Below are positions 25,707-34,099 of a stretch of DNA of 64,000 nucleotides, piece after piece. Within the stretch, counting starts at the first letter, position 1. Every line of letters begins with the position of its first letter. The notes under the pieces were generated by a model. It did no database searches and was not told where the DNA came from. It saw only the letters and a list, made by a program, of their open reading frames with translations. Position numbers and translations under genes: made by a program. The DNA is from DATJLY01 sp963773665 (GTDB lineage: Bacteria > Pseudomonadota > Alphaproteobacteria > ATCC43930 > CGMCC-115725): the NCBI GenBank assembly GCA_963773665.1, contig CAVZBZ010000015.1, positions 14,471 through 78,470 of the forward strand, written 5' to 3'.

Positions 25707-26804
25707 TCATGGCATGAGCAACACCGGCTTGATCGTCGTGCCGGCAATCGAATCGGCGATCGCCTGGTTGATATCGGCAAAGCGATACTGCCGGATCAGC
25801 CGCTCGAAAGGGAAGCGCCCCGCCTGCTGGAATTCGATGAGGCGCGGAATGAAAGACGCGGGGATGCTGTCGCCGTCGATGATGCCGCGGACCGTCTTGC
25901 CCTTGCCCATGAGGTCGCGGAAATCGAGGCCGGGATCGCCCCTGAGAGAGCCGACCAGCCCGCACACGCCGCGCGCCGCAAGCGCCCGGACCGCCGGGCG
26001 GATGACGGAAGCGGCGCCCGTCGTGTCGATGACGCAGTCGAGACCGCCGCCCGCGATCTCGCGCAGCTGCGGCTCGAGCTCGGCGCCCGACGCCGCGTCG
26101 ATCGCATGCGTCGCGCCAAGCTCGCGCGCCAGCGCCAAGCGATGCGCATGCACATCGACCGCCACGACGATTTGCGCGCCGACAAGATGCGCGGCCATGA
26201 CGGCGCTCAAGCCGACCGCACCGGCGCCGAGCACGGCGATGTTTTGCCCGGGCCGCAGCGCGAGCGAATTCAGCACGGCACCGGCGCCCGTCATGATGCC
26301 GCAGCCGAGCGGCCCGACGATGTCGAGCGGCGCCGAGTCCGGCACCTTCACGACGTTGCGCTCGCGCGCGAGGGCATATGTCGCGAAGGAGGATTGCGCG
26401 AAGAAATTCGCGCGCACGGGGGTGTCGCCGCGCCGCGCGCGCGTCGAGCCGTCGGCGCGCACGCCCCTGAAGTTCCGCGCCTCCTGCTCGATGCAATAGG
26501 CGGGCTGGCCTTCCGCGCAAAAGCCGCAAGCGCCGCAGGAATCGAAGGTGAGCACGACCTTGTCGCCGGGCTTCACGGTCCTAACCTCGGCACCGACAGC
26601 CTCGACGACGCCCGCGCCCTCGTGCCCCAGGATCATCGGCAGAGGCAGCGGAAATTGCTGCTTCACGACGTTGATGTCGGTATGGCACACGCCGACGGCG
26701 ACCATCCTAACCAGGATCTCGCGGGCGCGCGGCGCGTCGAGTTCGACCTCTTCGATCGCGAGAGGCGCGTCCTTCTCCCAGGCGATTGCTGCCGTAATTT
26801 TCAC
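25707..26804 (-). CDS. Zinc-dependent alcohol dehydrogenase (aryl-alcohol/class III-like)
   Basis: This 365-residue zinc MDR has the catalytic site GVCHTD and GHEGAG with the third ligand in GPLGCGIMTGAG, the structural zinc cysteines in CGACGFCAEGQPAYC, and the NAD fold AVLGAGAVGLSAV. The long loop and GCGIMTGAGAV segment match aryl-alcohol and class III-type enzymes. It starts with GTG at 26804, two bases from the TPP-enzyme beta stop. Decarboxylation of a 2-oxo acid by the TPP enzyme gives an aldehyde, so this dehydrogenase may handle that aldehyde or the matching alcohol; this is inferred from gene order. Confidence 0.9.
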   Translation of the reverse strand: MKITAAIAWEKDAPLAIEEVELDAPRAREILVRMVAVGVCHTDINVVKQQFPLPLPMILGHEGAGVVEAVGAEVRTVKPGDKVVLTFDSCGACGFCAEGQPAYCIEQEARNFRGVRADGSTRARRGDTPVRANFFAQSSFATYALARERNVVKVPDSAPLDIVGPLGCGIMTGAGAVLNSLALRPGQNIAVLGAGAVGLSAVMAAHLVGAQIVVAVDVHAHRLALARELGATHAIDAASGAELEPQLREIAGGGLDCVIDTTGAASVIRPAVRALAARGVCGLVGSLRGDPGLDFRDLMGKGKTVRGIIDGDSIPASFIPRLIEFQQAGRFPFERLIRQYRFADINQAIADSIAGTTIKPVLLMP

Positions 26805-26805
26805 G

Positions 26806-27384
26806 TCACATCTCTCCCGCTAGCCGACGCATGAAGACCGCACGATCCTCTGCCTGGGACCAGGTGGGTGGCGGCCCATAGGGCGCCGCTTCGATCTCGA
26901 TGCGGCAGGCGAGAAAGGCCGGGCCCGGCGCGGCAAGGAACTCGCGCACACCGGGTTCAAGCTGGGCTTCCTCGGCGACTTCGGCGGAAAAGGAAAAGCC
27001 CGCGCCGCGCGCGATCTCGGCAAGCGAATAATGCTCGGCGCCAGGCAGCGGCGATCCGCCGCCTGTCTCGTAACGTCGATTATCGAAGATCGCGATCTTG
27101 AGATTGCGCACGTTCGCGCCGATGACGGTCAGGAGCGATCCGAGATTCATGACGAGATCACCGTCGCCGCCGAGATAGAGCACCTCCTGCTTCGGCCGCG
27201 CCAGCGCCAGGCCCAGCGCCAGCGCGACGCCGATCCCCATCGGATCGGACGCGTAATAGGTGGGCTGCTTCGGCTGCTGCGCGCGCCACGTGCGACCCGA
27301 GGTGCCGAGACCGCCTATGACGAGCGCATTGGCATCGAGATGGCGGGCAAGCATGCCGCCGACGAGATCGCGCTTCACCGTCAT
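26806..27384 (-). CDS. TPP-dependent 2-oxo-acid decarboxylase, beta (TPP-binding) subunit, ComE-like
   Basis: This 192-residue protein has the thiamine diphosphate motif GGDGDLVMNLGSLLT about 30 residues before FDNRRYETGG, the form seen in sulfopyruvate and phosphonopyruvate decarboxylases split into two subunits. It binds the pyrophosphate end of TPP; the alpha subunit encoded immediately upstream supplies the activating Glu. The ATG at 27384 overlaps the alpha stop. The substrate is likely a substituted pyruvate, and 'sulfopyruvate decarboxylase' would be an over-precise name here because no sulfonate or phosphonate genes accompany it. Confidence 0.85.
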   Translation of the reverse strand: MTVKRDLVGGMLARHLDANALVIGGLGTSGRTWRAQQPKQPTYYASDPMGIGVALALGLALARPKQEVLYLGGDGDLVMNLGSLLTVIGANVRNLKIAIFDNRRYETGGGSPLPGAEHYSLAEIARGAGFSFSAEVAEEAQLEPGVREFLAAPGPAFLACRIEIEAAPYGPPPTWSQAEDRAVFMRRLAGEM

Positions 27385-27905
27385 GGCCGCGCCTCCTCGC
27401 CGAAAAGTGCGCGGCGGCTGAACAGAAGCGCGACCGGCATGCGGCAGAGGAGCGATTGGCGCCAGCCATCTTCGACGAGGTGGAAATCCTCGGGTCCGTC
27501 AACCCGGTGATGCGGTACGCCAATGGCGGCGAGCACGGGCACAGTCACGCGTCCCTTGTAGGTCTGGTAATACTGGTTGTCATCCGGTCCGCCGCGCTGC
27601 GCGACGAGCATCAAGGCCGGAATCTGGTGGTGGAGTGCCAGTCCGGCCAGGACATTCGTGGACAAGAGCAGCCCTGCATTCTGCGCCACGAGCGCCGCGC
27701 GGCGGCCGCCGAGCCAGGCTCCGGCGCAGATGCCGAGCCCCTCGTCCTCGCGCGTGACGCGGATCACGGTCATCGCGCTATCCGCATCGAGCGCCGCAAT
27801 GAGATCGCCTAGCCAGGCATCGGGAAGCGTCGCCACGAGATCGATGCCCGCGCGCTTCAAGGCCGCGACGATTTCGAGCGCCCGAATGCGCGCCGTCTGC
27901 GTCAT
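27381..27905 (-). CDS. TPP-dependent 2-oxo-acid decarboxylase, alpha (PYR domain) subunit, ComD-like
   Basis: This 174-residue protein is the PYR domain of a split TPP decarboxylase. It opens with a helix-strand unit (LEIVAALKRAGIDLVATLPD) and contains VTREDEGLGICAGAWLGG, whose Glu activates the cofactor, then NAGLLLSTNVLAGLA. It forms a heteromer with the beta subunit encoded downstream. It lies nine bases after the molybdenum-enzyme stop, in the same run of genes. The 2-oxo-acid substrate is unknown. Confidence 0.85.
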   Translation of the reverse strand: MTQTARIRALEIVAALKRAGIDLVATLPDAWLGDLIAALDADSAMTVIRVTREDEGLGICAGAWLGGRRAALVAQNAGLLLSTNVLAGLALHHQIPALMLVAQRGGPDDNQYYQTYKGRVTVPVLAAIGVPHHRVDGPEDFHLVEDGWRQSLLCRMPVALLFSRRALFGEEARP

Positions 27906-27914
27906 TGCCCTATT

Positions 27915-30900
27915 CTACTCCGCCGCCGCGGCCGGCGCGCGGTCCGCGTTCATGGCGGCGAACGCCTCCTCCGCGATCCCGGCCGCAGCGTCGAGTTTCC
28001 AGGCGTTGCGCGCGAGCGGATGGCCCTTGGCGTCGAGTTCGCGGTCGAGGATGCGGCGCAGACCGTCCCGCGACCGCGCCGTCCCTTCTAACGCCTTCTC
28101 CGTGGCGACCGCGCGAAACGGCGTCGGCGCGATGGCGCCCAGCACGATCCGCGCATCGCGCCACGTCATGCCGTCGCGGCCTACGCTCGTGACTGCGGCC
28201 GAGACGACCGCGAAATCGCCTTCCCAAAGGCGCAGCTTGGCAAATCCGCCGATACGGGCAAACGCCGATGGCGGCAGCCGAATGGCGCGCAGCACTTCGC
28301 GCGGGCGAAGCACAGTCTCGCCGGGCCCGGTGTAAAAGTGCGACATCGCGACGGTGCGCCGGCCCTCGGCGGACACGATCTCCGCCTCGGCGTCGAGCGC
28401 AATGAGCGCCGTCGCGAGATCGGATGGCGTCGTCGCCTGGCAACGATGCCCGTCGATCGCGGCGTGATAGAAGCGATGATCGCCCGCGACGGCGTAGCAC
28501 GGCGCAAGTCCGCCCACGCGTTTGAAGCAGGCAAACCCGCTGCGATAGAACCAGCATCGCTTCGCTTGAACGAGATTGCCGCCGACTGTCGCCATCTGCC
28601 GGACCTGCGTCGTCGCAATGGTTTCGAGCGCCGCCTCGAGGAGCGGCAGGCGGCCGCGCATCGCCGCTTCGAGTGCCGCGAGCGTCGTCGCCGCGCCGAT
28701 CTCGACGGCGCCGCCGGCCCGCGTCGTAATGCCCTTCAGTTCGGCGACGCCGTCGAGCGAGACGAGGCGGCGCGGCTCGACGAGGCGCTGGCGGCGGGCG
28801 ATTTGCAGGTCCGTGCCGCCGCCCATCAGCATGGATTGGCCATCGAGCGCCGCGATGACTTCGGCAAGCGTCGCGGGCGCAACCACCGCCTCGAGCGGCG
28901 CGGGATCGACTGTCGTCACGGGCCGCGCGGCGCGGGCATGGAGCGCCTTCAGCAGGCCGCGCGGATAGGCCCAGCGCACGAGCGCGATCCACCAGCGGTC
29001 GGGGCGGCGCCACAGCGCATGGTCGCGGCGCCGTCCATCGCGCTCGGCGAGCGCGGCCAGAATCTTGTCCGGCGTGATCGGAAGATCGCGGATGCGCACG
29101 CCGATCGCGGCATAGACGGCGTTGGCGATCGCCGAAGCCGGCGGATTGATGCTGCATTCGCCGATCGCTTTCGCGCCGTAAGGACCGAGCGGATCGCCGC
29201 CTTCGATCAGGATCGGCCGGATGCGCGGCAGGTCGGCGGCGCGCGGCAAGGCGTAATGGAGATAGGCGCCGTTCACCATCTTGCCCTGCTCGTGGATCAC
29301 CTCCTCGCCCAAGGCGATGCCGATCCCCATCGCAACGCCGCCGATTGCCTGGCCTTCGACGAAGGTCGGGTTGATCGCCTTGCCAACGTCGTGCGCGGCA
29401 ACGTAATCGATCACACTGACGCGGCCGGTGCCGAGATCGACCTCGACGACCGCGGCATGCGCGGCGAAGTTATAGCTCGGCGAGACATTGCCCTGGCCGG
29501 TCATGCGATCGGCCATCTCGACATGCTCTTCGATGAAGGAAGTTTCGGTGCTGAGGATGCCGTCCACCGCATCGTTGCTGAGCCGCGCCAGCTCGCCGAT
29601 CGGGATCGCTCCCTCCTTGCCGTGGACGGCGCCGCCTTGCAGCCGCAGCTCGCCGCCGAGCTTCGCCGCCGCAAGCGCCTTGAGACGCGCCGCGGTCGCG
29701 ATCGCCGCCTTGCGCACCGCGTGGCCGCCGTAATGAGTGCCGCGCGAGCTCCATGCCCCCATGTCGAAGGGCGTCCGGCGGCTGTCCATCGTCACGATCT
29801 CGACCGCATCGAACGCAACGTCCAGTTCCTCGGCGGCGATCTGCGCCAGAATCGTCTTCTGCCCTGTTCCCGCATCCGACCCGCCGAAGCGGACGCGGAT
29901 GCGGCTGTCGGGGAGGACGTCGATCGCCGCGTCGCTCCGATTGGCGCCGGGCGCCGTGTAGGAGCCGCTGACATGGACGCCGGCCGCGATGCCGACACCG
30001 CGCCCCGGCCGCCGGTTCGCCTTCTCGCGCTCCCACCCGATCGCGGCGCGCGCGGCATCGAGACATTCGACGAGCCGGGCTGAGCCGAGCCGCGCGCCGA
30101 CGACTGTCGTCTCGCCCGCCGCATTGGCGTTTCTGCGCCGGAGCTCGATCGGATCGATGCCGAGCTTCTCGGCAAGCTCATCCATCAAGCATTCGAGCGC
30201 GAAGCTTGCCTGCGTCGAGCCATAGCCGCGGAACTGGCCGCCGGGCGTGATAGCCGTGTCGACGAGCCGTCCTTCGGCACGCACGCCATCCGGTCGATAA
30301 AGCATCCCGAGCGCCTTGATGCCGGCGCCGAGGACCGAAACGCCGCTGTGGTTATAGGCGCCGTTTTCGACCTTGATCGTCGCTTCGATCGCGCGCAGCC
30401 GGCCGGACGATTCCGCATGAAGTCGCATCGCCACGTCGAAGGCATGGCGCGTCTTCGTCGTCTCGAACTCCTCCTCACGCGTCAGCCGAACGCGGACGGG
30501 CCGCCGCGCGGCGATCGCCAAGGCGCCGGCGATAGCCTCGTGCTCGCAGATCTTCGATTTCGAGCCGAAGCCGCCGCCGACCGCGACCTCGTGGCAGACC
30601 ACCTGGCGCGGCTCGAGCCCAAGCACGTGCGCGACTTCGTGCACCACGTAATGCGGCGCCTGCGTCGAGGTCCAAAAATGGAGACAGCCTTCCGCCGCGT
30701 CCCAGTGCGCGACGGAGACATTCGTCTCCATGCAGGCATGCGCCTGGCGCGGAAATGCAAAGCGGCCAGCGACTGTCTCGGTGCTCCGGCGCTTGCCTTC
30801 CTCCGCCGCGCCCCAGTCGCGCTTCATGACGACGGCGACATTCGTCTCGTCGGTCGGCCGCTCGTTAAGGCGCACGGCGCCAGAGGACAAAGCCTCGTCG

Positions 30901-31289
30901 ACGGTAAGCGGCGCCGGCAGGGGCTCGTAGTCGACCGCGATCGCGCGCAACGCCGCCTGCGCCTCTTCGCGCGTTTCGGCGGCAACCGCAGCGACCTCCT
31001 GTCCGATGAAGCGGACGACACCGTCGGCGAGCGGAGGCCGGTCGGCCGCGCCCTCGTGCAGATAGCGCGCGCCGCGCGGGAAATCGGCTGCGGTGATGAC
31101 GGCATGGACGCCCGTCATCGACCGCGCCCGCTCCGTGTCGAGGCCGCGGATGCGCGCGTGAGGGTGCGGCGAACGCAGGATGGCGCCTTCGAGCAGCCCT
31201 TCGAGCCTCACATCGCCCGAATAGAGGACGCGGCCCGCGCTGCGCGCGTCCCAATCGATCGGGCGGCGGCGCGCCCCGACCTGCTTCAC
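27915..31289 (-). CDS. Molybdenum hydroxylase: Mo-cofactor subunit fused to the FAD subunit (xanthine dehydrogenase family)
   Basis: This single 1124-residue ORF has an aldehyde-oxidase a/b hammerhead (1-110), Mo-cofactor domains (about 120-745; AVGGGFGSKSK, GGQFRGYGSTQ, and the active-site Glu in YGAKAIGECS), a linker, and a complete FAD subunit (about 790-1110; LMGGGTDLQIA, TVGGNLVQAKRC). Mo-then-FAD in one chain is unusual; fused xanthine dehydrogenases run 2Fe-2S, FAD, Mo. Four cysteines at about 910-950 (RCWFYR, ACFKR, PCYAV, RCQATTPSD) match the insert that carries a [4Fe-4S] cluster in the FAD subunit of E. coli PaoABC. With the 2Fe-2S subunit it would hydroxylate an N-heteroaromatic ring or oxidise an aldehyde using water. 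The GTG start at 31289 overlaps the 2Fe-2S stop. Confidence 0.9.
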   Translation of the reverse strand: MKQVGARRRPIDWDARSAGRVLYSGDVRLEGLLEGAILRSPHPHARIRGLDTERARSMTGVHAVITAADFPRGARYLHEGAADRPPLADGVVRFIGQEVAAVAAETREEAQAALRAIAVDYEPLPAPLTVDEALSSGAVRLNERPTDETNVAVVMKRDWGAAEEGKRRSTETVAGRFAFPRQAHACMETNVSVAHWDAAEGCLHFWTSTQAPHYVVHEVAHVLGLEPRQVVCHEVAVGGGFGSKSKICEHEAIAGALAIAARRPVRVRLTREEEFETTKTRHAFDVAMRLHAESSGRLRAIEATIKVENGAYNHSGVSVLGAGIKALGMLYRPDGVRAEGRLVDTAITPGGQFRGYGSTQASFALECLMDELAEKLGIDPIELRRRNANAAGETTVVGARLGSARLVECLDAARAAIGWEREKANRRPGRGVGIAAGVHVSGSYTAPGANRSDAAIDVLPDSRIRVRFGGSDAGTGQKTILAQIAAEELDVAFDAVEIVTMDSRRTPFDMGAWSSRGTHYGGHAVRKAAIATAARLKALAAAKLGGELRLQGGAVHGKEGAIPIGELARLSNDAVDGILSTETSFIEEHVEMADRMTGQGNVSPSYNFAAHAAVVEVDLGTGRVSVIDYVAAHDVGKAINPTFVEGQAIGGVAMGIGIALGEEVIHEQGKMVNGAYLHYALPRAADLPRIRPILIEGGDPLGPYGAKAIGECSINPPASAIANAVYAAIGVRIRDLPITPDKILAALAERDGRRRDHALWRRPDRWWIALVRWAYPRGLLKALHARAARPVTTVDPAPLEAVVAPATLAEVIAALDGQSMLMGGGTDLQIARRQRLVEPRRLVSLDGVAELKGITTRAGGAVEIGAATTLAALEAAMRGRLPLLEAALETIATTQVRQMATVGGNLVQAKRCWFYRSGFACFKRVGGLAPCYAVAGDHRFYHAAIDGHRCQATTPSDLATALIALDAEAEIVSAEGRRTVAMSHFYTGPGETVLRPREVLRAIRLPPSAFARIGGFAKLRLWEGDFAVVSAAVTSVGRDGMTWRDARIVLGAIAPTPFRAVATEKALEGTARSRDGLRRILDRELDAKGHPLARNAWKLDAAAGIAEEAFAAMNADRAPAAAAE

Positions 31290-31771
31290 GTCCGCCTCGC
31301 CGGCGCGCCAGTGCGCGCCGCGCGCACGTGAAGGATCGCATCGACAATGCCGGAATAGCCGGTGCAGCGGCAGATATTTCCTGACATGCGCCGGCGCACG
31401 AATCGTTCCGCCTCGTCCGGACGCTCCGGCCATGTCTCGTCAAGCAGCGCTGCCGCACGAACGATCTGGCCGGGCGTGCAGAACCCGCACTGGAAGGCGC
31501 CGAAATCGGCGAAGGCCTGGCGCAGATCGGCGCACTCTTCGGCGAGGCCCTCGATCGTCGTCACGCTGCCTTGCGTGGTATCGACGAGGGCGAGGCAAGA
31601 CAGGATCGGCCGCCCGTCGAGCAGGACTGTGCATGCGCCGCATTCGCCGCGGCCGCACGCCTCCTTCGAGCCCGTGAGGCCGAGGCCATCGCGCAAGGCC
31701 GCAAGCAGCGGCGTGCCCGGCGCGACGGAAATCTCGCGGGGAGAGCCGTTGACCTGCAATGTCCGCAGCAT
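31286..31771 (-). CDS. Molybdenum hydroxylase [2Fe-2S] subunit
   Basis: This 161-residue protein carries both iron-sulfur centres of the family: the plant-ferredoxin type (KEACGRGECGACTVLLDG, then SCLAL) and the helical C-terminal type (FQCGFCTPGQ, then GNICRCTGYSGIVDAI). It transfers electrons from the molybdenum site to FAD in the fused partner encoded immediately downstream; the stop overlaps that start (GTGA). It lies three bases after the Rieske oxygenase gene. The sequence is full length with no missing cysteine. Confidence 0.93.
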   Translation of the reverse strand: MLRTLQVNGSPREISVAPGTPLLAALRDGLGLTGSKEACGRGECGACTVLLDGRPILSCLALVDTTQGSVTTIEGLAEECADLRQAFADFGAFQCGFCTPGQIVRAAALLDETWPERPDEAERFVRRRMSGNICRCTGYSGIVDAILHVRAARTGAPARRT

Positions 31772-31774
31772 CGT

Positions 31775-32851
31775 TCAGGCGACCAGCGTATCGCTTCGCT
31801 TTGCCTCGAGCGCAATCAGGTTCGCGATGATGCGGCGGGCGGCAATTCCCACCGCATCGCCGGCGAGGTTCAGCGGTTCGATCCGCTCCTGGTCGCATTC
31901 GCGATTGGCCTGCGTCGCCTCGAGGATATCAACGTCCTCGATAAAGGTTACCGTCATCTCGTTCTGCAGCAGCGCGCTCAAGGCGGCATCGCCATGGCCG
32001 AAGGTACGCGCCGTGTGCCAGAAGTAGAGACAGCGGTTCGAGGCGCTAGGCGTCACCGTGCCGTTCGAGAACATGCCGATGCCCTTGCTGCGGTCGCCTT
32101 GCGGCGCGCCGGTCCCGATCGGCGCGCTGCCGACATCGATGAGGACCGTCGTGGGCTTGACGTAGCGGACGATGAACCAGCGATCGACATTGGTCACGAA
32201 GCCGCCGGCCCTGGCATGCATCGCCGAGGGCGGCGTGTCGAGCGTCCAGCGCGAAAAACCCACCCAATCGTCGCCGCCCTCGATCTCGATCGGCGCCTTG
32301 ACGATCTTGGGCGTGCCGATGCTCTTCCGGTGGACGAAGGAGAGATGCGAATCGTCGAGCAGATTGTCGAGCGCCGGAAGATAATGCGAGCGGATGTCGA
32401 GCATCCCCTTGACGGCGGTGAGCGACGGATCGGCGAGCCAATGCATGTCGGGGATGAGCGCCGGATCGGCTTTCGTTTTGCCCATCCAGATCCAGACGTG
32501 GCCGTCGCGATCCTCGACCGGGTAGCTGCGCACTTGCGCGCGGCGCGGCACGTTCTTCTGGCACGGAACGTCGAGGCACGCCCCGTCCGGCGCGAACAGC
32601 ATGCCGTGGAACGGGCATTCGAGATTGTCGCCGACGACCATGCCGTGCGACAGCGGCGCCTGGCGGTGGGGGCAGCGATCGGTCAGGGCGACTGGCTTGC
32701 CCGCCTCGGTCCGGTAGAGAACCACCTGGCGCTCGCACAGCGTGCGCGCCAAGGGCGCACGCGTCACCTCGTCCGCGTACGCGGCGCAATACCATTGTTC
32801 GAGGGGATAATCCCGCGTGCCGGCGGCCGGCATCTCGTTGCTCGAACCCAT
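31775..32851 (-). CDS. Rieske non-haem iron oxygenase, alpha subunit (vanillate demethylase-like)
   Basis: This 358-residue protein has an N-terminal Rieske centre (CPHRQAPLSHG and CPFHGMLF) and the mononuclear iron site DNLLDDSHLSFVH. The length and VanA-like C-terminus (alpha-3 type) suggest O- or N-demethylation or ring hydroxylation. It needs a reductase that is not in this operon. GGAGGAGG about six bases before the ATG at 32851 is the strongest ribosome site in this run of genes. Neighbouring Mo hydroxylase and formamidase genes point to a nitrogen-containing aromatic substrate (inference). Confidence 0.9.
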   Translation of the reverse strand: MGSSNEMPAAGTRDYPLEQWYCAAYADEVTRAPLARTLCERQVVLYRTEAGKPVALTDRCPHRQAPLSHGMVVGDNLECPFHGMLFAPDGACLDVPCQKNVPRRAQVRSYPVEDRDGHVWIWMGKTKADPALIPDMHWLADPSLTAVKGMLDIRSHYLPALDNLLDDSHLSFVHRKSIGTPKIVKAPIEIEGGDDWVGFSRWTLDTPPSAMHARAGGFVTNVDRWFIVRYVKPTTVLIDVGSAPIGTGAPQGDRSKGIGMFSNGTVTPSASNRCLYFWHTARTFGHGDAALSALLQNEMTVTFIEDVDILEATQANRECDQERIEPLNLAGDAVGIAARRIIANLIALEAKRSDTLVA

Positions 32852-32867
32852 GGTACCTCCTCCGCTC

Positions 32868-33908
32868 TCAGCGTGGCGGTTTGCGCGACGGAAAAATCGA
32901 TCGCGGAAGCCGGACATGGACGCCGAGCCTGCCGTCAACGACCTGCGTCACGGCAAAATCGGCGGCGACGCTCATCAGCGAATAGGCATCGTCGCGCGAC
33001 GTGTTCTGGAACTCCGTCAGCAGGCGCAGCATTTCCAGCGAAGCGCCGCGCATCGCCAGGTTCAAATCCTCGTTGAAGGCGTGCACAATCCACTCGCCCG
33101 GCGTCTCGAGGAGCGGCGAGGGGAAGAAGAAGTCCCGCCGCACCGAGACCTGCATCAGCACGTCGAGCGAGGCTTCGATCGCCGTGCCGCTCAGCTCGCC
33201 GTCCCCTTGCGAGATATGCGGGTCGCCGACCGAGAACAGGGCGCCGTCCACCGCGACCGGGTAGTACATCACCGAGCCCGCGCCGATGCGCCAATTGTCG
33301 ATGTTGCCGCCATGCGCGCCCGGCGGAATGCTGCTCACCCGACCTTTGACGTCGGGGGCGACGCCGGCGGTGCCGAGATGCGGGCGGACCGGCACGCGCA
33401 CGCCTTGAAGCGCCGGCTGGCAATTGCACGTCTTGGTGTCGGTGATCTTGCCCGGCACCGTGTACTTGCCGGGATAGTCGTATGCGAACACCGCCTCGGC
33501 GAGGTTCGAATTGGCGTCGATCGAATAGATCGTCACGCGCTCTTTCTCGCCGAATTCCTTGTAGAGATAGCCCCAGTTCGCGGCGAGGTTCGAGCCATAG
33601 AGAAGGCGGGGCGTCATCTCGTAATAGCGCACCTCGAGCATGTCGCCGGGCCGCGCGCCTTCGACGAAGATCGGCCCGGTCAGGATATGGACGCCCGGAA
33701 AGCGGTCCGCTTCCGGCACATCGCGGTAAAGCTGACGGATCCCTTCGTCCATCAGCAATTCCGGCGCGTCGCCGGCATGATGCGTCACCGCCTCGACCTT
33801 GACGAGATCGCCGCTCTTCACGACGAGCGCTGGCGCGAGCCCGGCGTCGAAATAGCCCCAGTGAACGTTTTTCTTATTGGCGGGAAGAACATGTAGCATC
33901 GCGCGCAT
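32868..33908 (-). CDS. Acetamidase/formamidase family protein
   Basis: This protein of about 346 residues belongs to the FmdA/AmdA family: LPANKKNVHWGYFD, GDLVKVEAVTHHAGD, GPIFVEGARPGDMLEVRYYE, GGNIDNWRIGAGS and LFSVGDPHISQGDGELSG. The family hydrolyses formamide, acetamide or related amides to acid plus ammonia. The ORF is open to 33995, where an ATG has GGAGCG ahead of it. The ATG at 33908 is preferred because family members begin just before the LPAN segment, but the longer form of 375 residues is possible. It is related to the C-terminal half of the AraC fusion encoded just upstream, so the operon carries two copies of the enzyme domain. Confidence 0.88.
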   Translation of the reverse strand: MRAMLHVLPANKKNVHWGYFDAGLAPALVVKSGDLVKVEAVTHHAGDAPELLMDEGIRQLYRDVPEADRFPGVHILTGPIFVEGARPGDMLEVRYYEMTPRLLYGSNLAANWGYLYKEFGEKERVTIYSIDANSNLAEAVFAYDYPGKYTVPGKITDTKTCNCQPALQGVRVPVRPHLGTAGVAPDVKGRVSSIPPGAHGGNIDNWRIGAGSVMYYPVAVDGALFSVGDPHISQGDGELSGTAIEASLDVLMQVSVRRDFFFPSPLLETPGEWIVHAFNEDLNLAMRGASLEMLRLLTEFQNTSRDDAYSLMSVAADFAVTQVVDGRLGVHVRLPRSIFPSRKPPR

Positions 33909-34099
33909 TCCATGAGAGGGGACGGCCGCGGAATGAGCGGACAAACAAGCCAATCGCGACCCGTTCCATCCCGCGACGGTTTGCTGCCGCAGCATACTCG
34001 CTCCGGCCGGTCACGTTCGCTTCCCTTATCCGCCTTTGTAAAGGCTAGCGAGCCGCCCATAGGACGGTCTTGCTTCCTGAAGCACAATTAATTGCGGCG

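Noticed and set aside
24016..27905. A phosphonate biosynthesis trio: PEP mutase, phosphonopyruvate decarboxylase and alcohol dehydrogenase.
   Set aside because: The PEPM-family protein lacks the EDK...NS motif of PEP mutase, and the neighbours are an intradiol dioxygenase, a CoA ligase and a Mo hydroxylase, not phosphonate tailoring genes.
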